A DNA stretch of 9,922 bases from Candidatus Falkowiibacteriota bacterium (GCA_020849205.1 JADLGS010000064.1:1-9922), one strand, 5' to 3'. Positions 1-5,980 are shown, numbered from the stretch's first letter. The notes: a model not told the origin generated them from the sequence alone. Translations and numbers: made by a program.

Positions 1-654
1 AACTTCAGCGTCTTCGTCGACGGCAGTCGCAACCAGCGAAGATAATACGCGAGATACTTCAAGTAATGAACGCGATGGCACAATCACTTGTTTGGTCTCT
101 ACTCCCTTACAACGAATCGATTTCTCGGCCAAACGATAGCTGTCCGTAGCCGCCATAATCAAACTTCCGTTTTCAAATCGCATCAATACACCTGTAATTT
201 CTGGGCGCGTATCAGAGTGAGCAGTCGCAAAAGCAACTTGCGACAGCGCGTCAATAAAATCCTTTGGTTTGCAGGTAAAAGTCGAGTCAGAGGTAATAAC
301 GGGGATTAAAGGAAAGTCTTCTGGCGACTGTCCTTTGATGCTTGTGTGAGCATTTTGCGTGTTAATTTCAACCGAATCATTCACGAGTGCAACTTCCACG
401 GTATCAGTATCAAGTAGGTTTACGAAATCAGCAAGAAGTTTTGAGGTAACAGTAAAACTACCTTCTGTGTCAATCTTGCCACGAAGCGTGCAGTACATAC
501 CCATTTCAAGATTGGTTGTTGAAAGCGTGATTACCCCCTTCTCCGCGCGAATCAACACATTATTGAGAATCGGTAAGGTCGTGTTTTTTGCAGCAATGTG
601 CGAAACAAGCGACAAGCCTTGTGAAAGATTTTCTTGTGTCGAGGTAAACTTCAT
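1..654 (-). CDS. dnaN: DNA polymerase III beta subunit (sliding clamp), 5' part
   Basis: The first 218 codons are present and the rest runs off the left edge. The protein begins MKFTSTQENLSQGLSLVSHI and contains TLPILNNVLI and later ATDSYRLAEKSI, both typical of beta clamp domains 1 and 2. In the family the clamp is a ring-shaped dimer that tethers the replicative polymerase to DNA and recruits other factors. The start is the ATG at 652-654, 11 bases after the dnaA stop, so the two genes should be co-transcribed. No Shine-Dalgarno sequence is visible before the ATG, and translation may be coupled to dnaA. Nothing in the visible part looks truncated or frameshifted. The assignment is secure; only the C-terminal third cannot be judged. 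Confidence 0.96.
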   Translation of the reverse strand, partial: MKFTSTQENLSQGLSLVSHIAAKNTTLPILNNVLIRAEKGVITLSTTNLEMGMYCTLRGKIDTEGSFTVTSKLLADFVNLLDTDTVEVALVNDSVEINTQNAHTSIKGQSPEDFPLIPVITSDSTFTCKPKDFIDALSQVAFATAHSDTRPEITGVLMRFENGSLIMAATDSYRLAEKSIRCKGVETKQVIVPSRSLLEVSRVLSSLVATAVDEDAEV

Positions 655-665
655 AGGTAGTGATG

Positions 666-2081
666 TTATGCGTAAAGCTTTTCTTTGATTTGTTCGATCT
701 GACGTCGAATTTTTTCGTTTTCAGTGTAATCTTTTTGGATCTTGGTGCACGCGTGCATCGCAGTTGTGTGATCGCGTCCTCCTAATTCGATTCCAATGGT
801 AGGAAAAGAGCACTCCATTTCATTTCTCATGAGATACATGATGATCTGACGCGGGATAACAAGGTTCTTGCTACGACACTTCCCCAAAATTTCATCGACA
901 GGCACATCGTAATATGACGAAACAATCGTGATTACATCTTTTGTTGTTAAAACTTTTTTGTGAATGTTGGTAGTTACTGAAGAGAGTACTTGTTGCGCGA
1001 CGCCAACAGACAACACGACGTTGTTGAGTTGGTGATACGCAATCAAACGATTAAGCGCGCCCTCAAGTTCACGGACATTGCTTGAGATGTTGCCAGCGAT
1101 ATAATCCAAAATCTCTTCTGACAAATTATACTTCTTTTCAAACGCCTTCATTTTCAAAATAGCCTTGCGTGTTTCAAGATCTGGTTGATTGATGTCGGTA
1201 ATCATTCCCCACTCAAAGCGCGTAAGGAGGCGGTTTTCAAGCGCAGCAATTGATTTTGGACTTCGATCAGAAGTGATAACTACTTGCTTGTTGTTTTGAT
1301 GAAGCGTGTTAAATGTATGAAAAAATTCTTCTTGTGTTTGTTCCTTACCAGATAAAAACTGAATATCATCAATCAATAATACATCAACTGAACGGTAAAT
1401 ATCCTTAAACGCGGCGGCTTTTCCTGTAGACACCGAGTTAATAAAATCATTAGTAAACTTTTCGCACGTAATATAGAGCACGCGTTTTGTTGGATCGTTT
1501 ACTGCAATCTGATTTCCAATAGCTTGCATTAAATGAGTTTTACCAAGCCCCGCAGGACCATAGATAAAGAGCGGGTTGTATGCAGTTCCTGGATGAGCGG
1601 CTACTGCCTCGGCCGCCGCGCGCGCCAACTCGTTTCCTTTGCCAACGATAAAATTGTCAAACGTATAACGTGGATTAAGTCCGTACTGATTGGTTGATGA
1701 GACAGTATTGTTGACTGTAAGTCGCGCAGAGTTCATTGTCGGCGACTCAAATCCAGATGTTTTTGGAGCGCTCACCACTTCTTTTGGACGAGCTAGCTCT
1801 TCGACATTATCAATAATTTTTTCATTTTTAATTGACTCAACACGAAACTCCAAAAGTTTTACTGAGTCGTTTTCCATGATCTTTCTGATTGCAGCGACAA
1901 TTTCTTTTTGATATTTATTCTCCAACCAACTCTTGGTGAACGCATTGGGAACACCGATAATTACCTTTGGGGAATTAACATCAATAATAAACGTACCTTT
2001 AAACCATGTAGTAAAGTTAGCTTTACTAAGAGTTACCTCTAGCTCGCCAAGCACTGCTTGCCATAGTTGTTTATTATTCAT
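666..2081 (-). CDS. dnaA: Chromosomal replication initiator DnaA
   Basis: This 471-residue protein has the full DnaA architecture. Domain I (about 1-85) carries the WQAVLGELE and TTWF motifs used for self-interaction and helicase loading. A variable linker spans about 90-135. The AAA+ ATPase follows, with Walker A GPAGLGKTH at 175-183, Walker B LLIDDI at 235-240 and a sensor-2 type NVRELEGALNR at 335-345. The C-terminal DNA-binding domain has the DnaA signature GGRDHTTAMHA at 434-444. In the family, ATP-bound DnaA binds 9-base boxes in the origin, melts it and recruits helicase. The ATG at 2079-2081 gives the expected N-terminus, although no Shine-Dalgarno site precedes it. The gene is followed by dnaN. 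Its promoter region contains a DnaA box, which suggests autoregulation. Confidence 0.98.
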   Translation of the reverse strand: MNNKQLWQAVLGELEVTLSKANFTTWFKGTFIIDVNSPKVIIGVPNAFTKSWLENKYQKEIVAAIRKIMENDSVKLLEFRVESIKNEKIIDNVEELARPKEVVSAPKTSGFESPTMNSARLTVNNTVSSTNQYGLNPRYTFDNFIVGKGNELARAAAEAVAAHPGTAYNPLFIYGPAGLGKTHLMQAIGNQIAVNDPTKRVLYITCEKFTNDFINSVSTGKAAAFKDIYRSVDVLLIDDIQFLSGKEQTQEEFFHTFNTLHQNNKQVVITSDRSPKSIAALENRLLTRFEWGMITDINQPDLETRKAILKMKAFEKKYNLSEEILDYIAGNISSNVRELEGALNRLIAYHQLNNVVLSVGVAQQVLSSVTTNIHKKVLTTKDVITIVSSYYDVPVDEILGKCRSKNLVIPRQIIMYLMRNEMECSFPTIGIELGGRDHTTAMHACTKIQKDYTENEKIRRQIEQIKEKLYA

Positions 2082-2113
2082 GGGGAATATTTGATTAGTA
2101 ATGGGTACTCAAA

Positions 2114-2142
2114 AGTTTAACAGATGTGGATAACTTACGCAA
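2114..2142 (-). promoter_or_regulatory. dnaA promoter with DnaA box in the spacer
   Basis: On the minus strand, TTGCGT (2137-2142) is separated by 17 bases from TAAACT (2114-2119). The -10 is preceded by TGT, an extended -10 element. Transcription should begin near 2107, about 25 bases before the dnaA ATG. The spacer contains the DnaA box at 2125-2133, so bound DnaA would block RNA polymerase. That is the classical autorepression arrangement. The site is predicted from sequence only. Confidence 0.6.
2125..2133 (-). promoter_or_regulatory. DnaA box 1
   Basis: This is a perfect TTATCCACA on the minus strand, identical to the high-affinity consensus. It lies between the -35 and -10 elements of the predicted dnaA promoter. 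Confidence 0.85.
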
Positions 2143-2174
2143 ATATCCTCAATAGAACAATATGTGCACAAGGT

Positions 2175-2183
2175 TGTGGATAA
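2175..2183 (-). promoter_or_regulatory. DnaA box 2
   Basis: This is a second perfect TTATCCACA on the minus strand, in the same orientation as box 1 and starting 50 bases away (about five helical turns). It should place DnaA on the same face of the helix. Confidence 0.85.
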
Positions 2184-2190
2184 GTTGTGT

Positions 2191-2219
2191 AAATAAAAAA
2201 ATGGGCGAGTGCTCGCCCA
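2191..2219 (-). terminator. Rho-independent terminator of the disrupted gene at 2225-2563
   Basis: The inverted repeat TGGGCGA / TCGCCCA (2202-2208 and 2213-2219) is followed on the minus strand by a T-rich run (complement of 2191-2200). It begins a few bases after the TGA of the minus-strand gene at 2225. It would insulate the origin and dnaA from upstream transcription. Confidence 0.85.
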
Positions 2220-2224
2220 AATTA

Positions 2225-2563
2225 TCATCCAATAGTGTTTCCGGCTCGTGGCGGATCCACTTCAATGTACGGTGAATTGTATTCATTTGGCACCTTCCAA
2301 TCTATGAGTAGATCGGAATATGACTCTGGCAAATGGATTGTTGTCAGAAAATAATACTGTTTTGAAGGTGGCGCCTTTTGATCTCTGGTGACGATCACTA
2401 AGCCACCTGATTCATGCATATACACATCATACGCCACGACATCCGCTCTTTCCTGAAAAGCAACAACATCTTCGATGTCGATTTTAGACTGTGGTGCTTC
2501 GCAAAAAGAGAGACAGAGAATTGAAGCTATAACGCCAACAACAAAACCCGTTTAGTGATGCAT
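2225..2563 (-). pseudogene. Small exported or lipoprotein-like gene with a stop at codon 4
   Basis: A strong GGAGGT lies 9 bases before an ATG at 2561-2563. The frame reads Met-His-His and then TAA at 2552-2554. It then stays open for 108 more codons to the TGA at 2225-2227. Downstream of the stop the frame encodes a hydrophobic segment, TGFVVGVIASILCLSFCEA, that looks like a signal peptide with a possible lipoprotein cysteine. A soluble domain of about 85 residues follows, including VYMHESGGLVIVTRD and PSYIEVDPPRA-like polar sequence near the end. A GTG at 2435-2437 would give a 70-residue product, but that lacks the signal peptide and a good ribosome binding site. The simplest reading is a recent nonsense mutation or a one-base assembly error. 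Its function is not recognised. The gene has its own terminator. Confidence 0.6.
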
Positions 2564-2653
2564 ATCTAATGTACCTCCATAACTAATGTCCTAAATGTTC
2601 ATGAAACTATCGTCAAGCCTGTTCTGGCAACCTCCGAGGTCCGAGAATTTCAT

Positions 2654-2685
2654 CCGCGCTCCGCGAATCCGCGAATCAGCGTAAT
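2654..2685. repeat. Short GC-rich tandem repeat (CCGCGAAT)
   Basis: Two exact copies of CCGCGAAT (2661-2668 and 2669-2676) are flanked by degenerate copies starting at 2654 and 2677. The sequence is GC-rich in an otherwise AT-rich intergenic region and does not encode anything visible. The rest of the gap 2564-2682 holds only this and one palindromic motif at 2631-2642. Confidence 0.6.
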
Positions 2686-2710
2686 TTAAAAGGGACCCCG
2701 TGAGGTCCCT
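2683..2710 (-). terminator. Terminator of the 454-residue membrane protein gene
   Basis: The inverted repeat AGGGACC / GGTCCCT (2691-2697 and 2704-2710, loop of six) is followed on the minus strand by TTTTAAATT (complement of 2682-2690). It starts 12 bases after the stop codon of the minus-strand gene at 2722. Confidence 0.8.
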
Positions 2711-2721
2711 GTGAAAATGTA

Positions 2722-4086
2722 CTATTTCTGTGCTGCTTGTTCCGCAGCATACCAGGTGGCGGCGAGGATGACATCGTTGTTCACCTCCACCCCCATTTCC
2801 TGTAATTGAGACACGAGATCTTCACAACCGTGTCGCGCAAAGATTTCCATAATCTGAACATCTGGCATGCGCTTTTCACAAAGCGTGACCCATAAATCTG
2901 AATATGCTATACGTAATTCGTGTAGCATGTACAGCTTTGCAACATTATCCCGCTTCCATGACTTTGCAAGACTCTCGAAGGAATTTTCTGTAATTTCTTC
3001 CTTCGTGCATTTCACTAGCATAAACATCTGTCTTACTTCTTGAGTTATATCAGGAGCAGGTGTTGAGTTAGTGCCTTTGTTGGCAAACACTTGAAAAACA
3101 TTTTCAAACTGCTTAGCAGTCGGATAAATATCTTTCTCGGTTAGTATTCCAAGAAAAGGAAAAACCCTTTCACTTAAATCATACAACTGAGAATCAACTG
3201 GTGCGCCAAGTTCAATAAGTTGACGAGCAACATCAGGTCTGCTGTGTTGAATACAAAACATAACATATTTTGTCTCCAACAAACCATATTCACGCACTAG
3301 TTCATTTCTGATGGCGTATTTAATGTGATCGATTTTTCTACTCCAATCACCTTCAATGGAAAAAATATAGTCAGTGTAGTCTTGGTAGAGTTCTGGGTGA
3401 TGTTCAATAAGTGATATATCCCAACGTTGCCATGCGCTAGGAAGAAATTCTTTCTTCATCAACTCATTAAGAATCGCTCGCCTCCATTCTTTATCAAACG
3501 CTACTCCCTCATCAAGAATGACAAAAACATCACCACCAGTAAACCTTGCGCTATCTGAGACATTGTAATTACAAAGCAATTCAAAAATAACTTCGTTGCT
3601 GAGTGGTTGTTTTTGTCTGCCAAATGAAATCCAGTCCAAAAAATTTCCCTTTATCCATGCGCGAACCGTTTCTTTCTCGCTAAGCCATTCGTTCAATTTT
3701 TCTTGAGGTATGATTTTGTTAAATACATCCTCTGCTAGCTCTACGGACTTACTATTGATTTCATGTCCTGCGTAGAGTAAATATACATCAACGCAATCAC
3801 ACACAAAATCACTTTTAAACATTTCAAATACATCGCAGAATTTTGCAATGCGTTTAATCTGAAACGTCGCCTTGTCTATCAGTTTGGTGCGCAATACTAA
3901 ATTCGGCGTATCACTGAGATAATCATCTTCAATCTCACTGACAAGATCTGACAGCACATCCATCATTCCTTGAATCTTTTTTGTGCGTCGTTTATTTTTT
4001 GATTCTTGGGAAAAATATGAATTCACAACGCCAAAAGTAATAATTAATCCAAAGCCAATAATAATAATCCATGCGGGTATACCCAT
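2722..4086 (-). CDS. Membrane-anchored protein of unknown function
   Basis: I do not recognise this 454-residue protein. Residues 4-22 (AWIIIIGFGLIITFGVVNS) form one hydrophobic transmembrane helix. It is followed by a basic stretch, KNKRRTKK (30-37), which predicts an N-terminal anchor with the rest in the cytoplasm. The remainder is charged and looks mostly helical. Segments near 285-298 (DVARQLIELGAPVD) and 413-436 (EIFARHG..LVSQLQEMGVEVN) resemble ankyrin-like helix pairs, but a full repeat array is not evident. The ATG at 4084-4086 is chosen because AAAGGAG lies 8 bases upstream; a TTG 11 codons earlier has no such support. The gene stands alone with its own terminator, inserted between the origin and rpmH. 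Partner and substrate are unknown. Confidence 0.8.
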   Translation of the reverse strand: MGIPAWIIIIGFGLIITFGVVNSYFSQESKNKRRTKKIQGMMDVLSDLVSEIEDDYLSDTPNLVLRTKLIDKATFQIKRIAKFCDVFEMFKSDFVCDCVDVYLLYAGHEINSKSVELAEDVFNKIIPQEKLNEWLSEKETVRAWIKGNFLDWISFGRQKQPLSNEVIFELLCNYNVSDSARFTGGDVFVILDEGVAFDKEWRRAILNELMKKEFLPSAWQRWDISLIEHHPELYQDYTDYIFSIEGDWSRKIDHIKYAIRNELVREYGLLETKYVMFCIQHSRPDVARQLIELGAPVDSQLYDLSERVFPFLGILTEKDIYPTAKQFENVFQVFANKGTNSTPAPDITQEVRQMFMLVKCTKEEITENSFESLAKSWKRDNVAKLYMLHELRIAYSDLWVTLCEKRMPDVQIMEIFARHGCEDLVSQLQEMGVEVNNDVILAATWYAAEQAAQK

Positions 4087-4181
4087 AACCAACACTCCTT
4101 TTCGTGTTTCAATTGTCAATGTATTTGCTATATTTCATAGCACAGCTGTTTTACCAGGAATTACAATTTTTGTCTACCCAG

Positions 4182-4198
4182 GGGGCCTCGGAGGTCCC
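4182..4198. repeat. Palindromic hairpin between divergent genes
   Basis: GGGGCC and GGTCCC (4182-4187 and 4193-4198) can pair with one G-T wobble around a TCGGA loop. No clear T-run follows on either strand, so terminator function is doubtful. The core CCTCGGAGGTCC (4186-4197) recurs with one change at 2631-2642, on the far side of the 454-residue gene. Confidence 0.5.
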
Positions 4199-4220
4199 TT
4201 GGATCTTTATTCACGAACCC

Positions 4221-4249
4221 TTTACAATATCAAGCCTTTCCGCTATACT
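4221..4249 (+). promoter_or_regulatory. rpmH promoter
   Basis: TTTACA (4221-4226), a 17-base spacer and TATACT (4244-4249) match the sigma-70 consensus at five of six positions in each box. Transcription should start near 4256, giving a leader of about 60 bases before rpmH. The leader ends in a heptamer array. Confidence 0.8.
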
Positions 4250-4284
4250 TTGGAAACATTACTGTTGTTCAAGCCCTAGCTAAC

Positions 4285-4312
4285 AACTTATAACTTACAA
4301 CTTTTAACTAAA
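4285..4312 (+). repeat. Heptamer array AACTTAN in the rpmH leader
   Basis: Four degenerate 7-base units start with AACT at 4285, 4292, 4299 and 4306, with consensus AACTTAN. The array ends three bases before the rpmH ATG, so it occupies the place where a ribosome binding site would normally be. No Shine-Dalgarno motif is present. Confidence 0.65.
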
Positions 4313-4315
4313 GTT

Positions 4316-4468
4316 ATGCCTAAACGAACATATCAAGGTAATAAGCGTAAACTCAACAGAACACACGGCTTCCTCGTTCGCTCAAGAACAAAGGCAGGAT
4401 CGGGTATTCTCAAGCGTCGTCGCGCTCGTGGCCGCAAGAAGCTTGCGCCAAGCGCTTATAGCAAATAA
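4316..4468 (+). CDS. rpmH: 50S ribosomal protein L34
   Basis: This 50-residue basic protein begins [20 protein letters not shown]. It continues with [20 protein letters not shown] and ends in [10 protein letters not shown], the canonical L34 pattern of KRTYQ, HGF, R-x-RT-x-GR-like and RRR-x-(K/R)GR motifs. L34 is a structural protein of the large subunit. The length is slightly above the usual 44-47 residues because of a short C-terminal tail. The gene is the first of the conserved rpmH-rnpA-yidD cluster beside the origin, with its own promoter and a terminator directly after it. That separates its high expression from rnpA. No ribosome binding site is visible upstream of the ATG. Confidence 0.97.
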   Translation: MPKRTYQGNKRKLNRTHGFLVRSRTKAGSGILKRRRARGRKKLAPSAYSK

Positions 4469-4472
4469 AAAT

Positions 4473-4496
4473 ATCGGGGATTACCCCGATTTTTTA
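4473..4496 (+). terminator. Rho-independent terminator after rpmH
   Basis: The stem ATCGGGG / CCCCGAT (4473-4479 and 4484-4490) with loop ATTA is followed by TTTTTA. An A-rich run on the 5' side means it could also act on minus-strand transcripts. It begins 5 bases after the rpmH stop. Confidence 0.92.
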
Positions 4497-4502
4497 TTCT
4501 TT

Positions 4503-4537
4503 CTGGATTCTGACTACTGACTCCTGTATACTGTAAT
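4503..4537 (+). repeat. Heptamer array CTGACTN upstream of rnpA
   Basis: Five 7-base units begin with CTG at 4503, 4510, 4517, 4524 and 4531. The two central units match CTGACTN, the reverse complement of the NAGTCAG arrays at 5902 and 7589; the outer ones are degenerate. The array ends one base before the rnpA ATG and contains its -10 box. Confidence 0.6.
4527..4532 (+). promoter_or_regulatory. rnpA -10 box, probably giving a leaderless mRNA
   Basis: TATACT ends six bases before the ATG at 4539, so a normal start-site distance puts the first transcribed base at or next to the A of the start codon. A TG directly precedes the box. The -35 region (TGGATT at 4504-4509, 17-base spacing) is poor. 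The preceding terminator means rnpA needs its own promoter. Confidence 0.55.
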
Positions 4538-4538
4538 T

Positions 4539-4901
4539 ATGTTAAAAAAGAAATACAAAGTCGCTAAGAAAAAGGTGATTGAAAAAATTCACACTCAAGG
4601 CAAGTCATTCATGACTCCCTACTTTGTTTTGAAATCACATGCTACGAGCGAAGACACTTTGTCACGTTTTGGTATTACAATATCTTCTAAGGTTCACAAA
4701 AGCGCGGTGAAGCGCAACAGAATCAAGCGTATCATTTTTGGTTATCTCGCGAAACAACATAACAACATCACTCCCAATCTTGATATAATGATTATTGTTT
4801 CGCGAAAAGCAATTAATCAAGCAACTCAACAAGTTGAACGAAAAGCTATTTTACAGTCGCTTGAATTCGCCCTCACTAAAACACACATACTCAACAATTA
4901 G
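4539..4901 (+). CDS. rnpA: Ribonuclease P protein component
   Basis: This 120-residue basic protein has the RnpA signature KSAVKRNRIKR (about 54-64). It is preceded by the central-cleft strand FGITISSKV and followed by the helix-strand LDIMIIVSRKAI near 81-92. RnpA binds the catalytic P RNA and helps it cut 5' leaders from precursor tRNAs. Length and position, after rpmH and before yidD, match the family. A short N-terminal extension rich in Lys (MLKKKYKVAKKK) is typical. The start is the ATG at 4539, six bases after a TATACT box, so the message may be leaderless. The stop abuts the yidD start, which indicates co-transcription. Confidence 0.96.
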   Translation: MLKKKYKVAKKKVIEKIHTQGKSFMTPYFVLKSHATSEDTLSRFGITISSKVHKSAVKRNRIKRIIFGYLAKQHNNITPNLDIMIIVSRKAINQATQQVERKAILQSLEFALTKTHILNN

Positions 4902-5165
4902 ATGAAAGATTTTTTTGTGTTTATTGATAAATTCCTCACTCTCCCACTTTTGGGTATGATTTGGATATATCAAAGAACACTTTCTCCTGATCACGGACCT
5001 CTAAAAAAATTTCACCCACACGGCTACTGTCGCTTTCACCCCACCTGCTCACAATACGGCAAAGAAGCACTCAAAAAGTATGGCCTCGTCCGTGGATTCC
5101 CAAAACTCGTCTATCGAATTATGCGATGCAATCCGTGGAATGCGGGTGGAATTGATCAGCCATAG
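4902..5165 (+). CDS. yidD: Membrane protein insertion efficiency factor YidD
   Basis: This 87-residue protein has the YidD (formerly DUF37) pattern. An amphipathic or hydrophobic N-terminus, FLTLPLLGMIWIYQRTLSPD, is followed by the cysteine motif CRFHPTCSQYGKEAL (about 43-57) and the C-terminal RIMRCNPWNAGGID (about 72-85). In other bacteria YidD sits at the inner membrane next to the Sec-YidC insertase and aids insertion of membrane proteins. The ATG follows the rnpA stop with no spacer and no Shine-Dalgarno site, so translation is probably coupled. The usual next gene, yidC, is absent here and nth follows after a repeat-rich gap. Confidence 0.95.
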   Translation: MKDFFVFIDKFLTLPLLGMIWIYQRTLSPDHGPLKKFHPHGYCRFHPTCSQYGKEALKKYGLVRGFPKLVYRIMRCNPWNAGGIDQP

Positions 5166-5169
5166 TTAA

Positions 5170-5258
5170 CAATTTTCAATTATCAATTTTCAATAAATTT
5201 AATAATTTAAAATTTGTTAATTTATTGAAAATTGGAAATTGTTTATTGAAAATTTTAT
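5170..5258 (+). repeat. Inverted pair of heptamer arrays (CAATTTT / ATTGAAA)
   Basis: The left arm has four 7-base units starting with CAAT at 5170, 5177, 5184 and 5191. The right arm has units starting with ATTG at 5224, 5231, 5238 and 5245, the same heptamer in inverse orientation. The arms share a perfect 16-base inverted repeat (5184-5199 with 5219-5234) around a 19-base AT loop. A stem of A-T pairs without a following T-run is not a convincing terminator. The repeat fills the gap between yidD and nth and ends 11 bases before the nth ATG. Confidence 0.8.
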
Positions 5259-5269
5259 TAAATCCTCAA

Positions 5270-5911
5270 ATGCACAATCTTTTAAAATTTATTAAAACCC
5301 TCCACCATCTTTTCCCAACCGTAAAAGTTGCTTTGCATTACTCATCCGACTGGGAACTTGCTGTTGCTGTGATTTTGTCGACGCAGACGACTGATAAGCA
5401 GGTAAACAAGGTTACTCATACTCTTTTCAAGAAGTACAAAAAACTTTCTGATTACGCAAATTCTACTCCAACAAAGTTTCGAGAAGATATTAAAAGTATT
5501 GGACTCAATACTACAAAGGCAAAAAATATTGTTGCGCTTGCAAAAATAGTGCAGAAGAAATACGGAGGAAAACTTCCAGACACCATCAATGAATTAGTAA
5601 CTCTCCCAGGTATAGGTCGAAAAACTGCAAATGTCATCATGAGTGAAATTCATCATAACCCAGTTGGCATTACTGTTGATACACATGTGCGCAGATTTGC
5701 AATTAAGTTTGGCTTATCAAAGCACAAGGATCCAAAAAGAATTGAACAGAATCTCATGAAAATCATACCCAAAAAAGAATGGGGCACGATAACGCTTCGC
5801 CTCATCGAATACGGGAGACAATACTGCCCCGCGCGAAAACATGATTGCAAAAATCACCCCCTCACCAAACTCTTTCCTGGATCAGAACACGTATGGCCGA
5901 AAAGTAAGTAG
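5270..5911 (+). CDS. nth: Endonuclease III (DNA glycosylase/AP lyase) with a degenerate iron-sulphur motif
   Basis: This 213-residue protein matches Nth along its length. It has LSTQTTDKQVN (36-46), the helix-hairpin-helix LPGIGRKTANV (112-122) with the catalytic Lys118, and VDTHVRR (136-142) with the catalytic Asp137. The family removes oxidised pyrimidines and cuts abasic sites in base-excision repair. The iron-sulphur loop normally reads C-x6-C-x2-C-x5-C. Here it reads Cys186, Cys193, His196 and Phe202, so two ligands are lost and a normal [4Fe-4S] cluster is unlikely. I chose the ATG at 5270; a TTG at 5225 would add 15 residues encoded by the repeat array and has no ribosome binding site. 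The stop codon lies inside another heptamer array. Confidence 0.93.
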   Translation: MHNLLKFIKTLHHLFPTVKVALHYSSDWELAVAVILSTQTTDKQVNKVTHTLFKKYKKLSDYANSTPTKFREDIKSIGLNTTKAKNIVALAKIVQKKYGGKLPDTINELVTLPGIGRKTANVIMSEIHHNPVGITVDTHVRRFAIKFGLSKHKDPKRIEQNLMKIIPKKEWGTITLRLIEYGRQYCPARKHDCKNHPLTKLFPGSEHVWPKSK

Positions 5912-5936
5912 TCAGAAGTCAGTATTCAGAAGTCAG
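5902..5936 (+). repeat. Heptamer array NAGTCAG overlapping the nth stop
   Basis: Five 7-base units start at 5902, 5909, 5916, 5923 and 5930, with consensus (A/T)AGTCAG. The first and fourth are degenerate. The TAG stop of nth (5909-5911) is the start of the second unit. The same heptamer occurs in sod at 7589 and, inverted, before rnpA. Confidence 0.75.
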
Positions 5937-5943
5937 AAATACA

Positions 5944-5980
5944 AGAAACAAAAAAGTAGCAGGCGTGTGCCCTGCTACTT
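5944..5980 (-). terminator. Terminator of the exported cysteine-cluster protein gene
   Basis: The ten-base stem AAGTAGCAGG / CCTGCTACTT (5954-5963 and 5971-5980) with a seven-base loop is followed on the minus strand by TTTTT plus GTTTC. It lies 13 bases after the stop codon at 5994. Confidence 0.9.

Larger units (their letters stand above)
2082..2201. other. Probable replication origin (oriC)
   Basis: The gap upstream of dnaA is AT-rich and holds two perfect DnaA boxes in the same orientation, 50 bases apart (2125-2133 and 2175-2183). A weaker box-like site at 2163-2171 (TTGTGCACA on the minus strand) differs from the consensus at two positions. Boxes clustered beside dnaA are the usual bacterial origin layout. 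An AT-rich stretch between the boxes and the dnaA start (about 2085-2120) could be the unwinding element. The box count is low compared with model origins, so part of the origin may lie elsewhere. A strand-skew switch here would confirm it. Confidence 0.75.

Noticed and set aside
88..688. Plus-strand open frames opposite dnaN (88-309 and 359-688)
   Set aside because: They are antisense shadows: the minus strand encodes an unmistakable beta clamp across this span.
2225..2563. Recoded stop codon or alternative genetic code
   Set aside because: The in-frame stop is TAA, which also terminates rpmH, dnaA and nearby genes; known recoding in related lineages concerns TGA, which acts as a stop here.
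4087..4119. TTG start 11 codons upstream for the 454-residue protein
   Set aside because: The strong AAAGGAG lies inside that extension, at the right distance from the ATG at 4086.
4182..4198. Terminator at the palindromic hairpin before rpmH
   Set aside because: No T-run follows on either strand, and no plus-strand gene lies upstream that would need it.
3983..4279. Plus-strand 98-residue frame across 3983-4279
   Set aside because: It runs antisense to the 454-residue gene start and through the rpmH promoter, with no family resemblance.
5225..5269. TTG start 15 codons upstream of nth
   Set aside because: The extra residues are encoded by the heptamer array, do not match Nth, and the ATG at 5270 gives the expected N-terminus.
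5902..5936. CRISPR-like array
   Set aside because: Units are 7 bases, directly tandem and without spacers; no cas genes are present.
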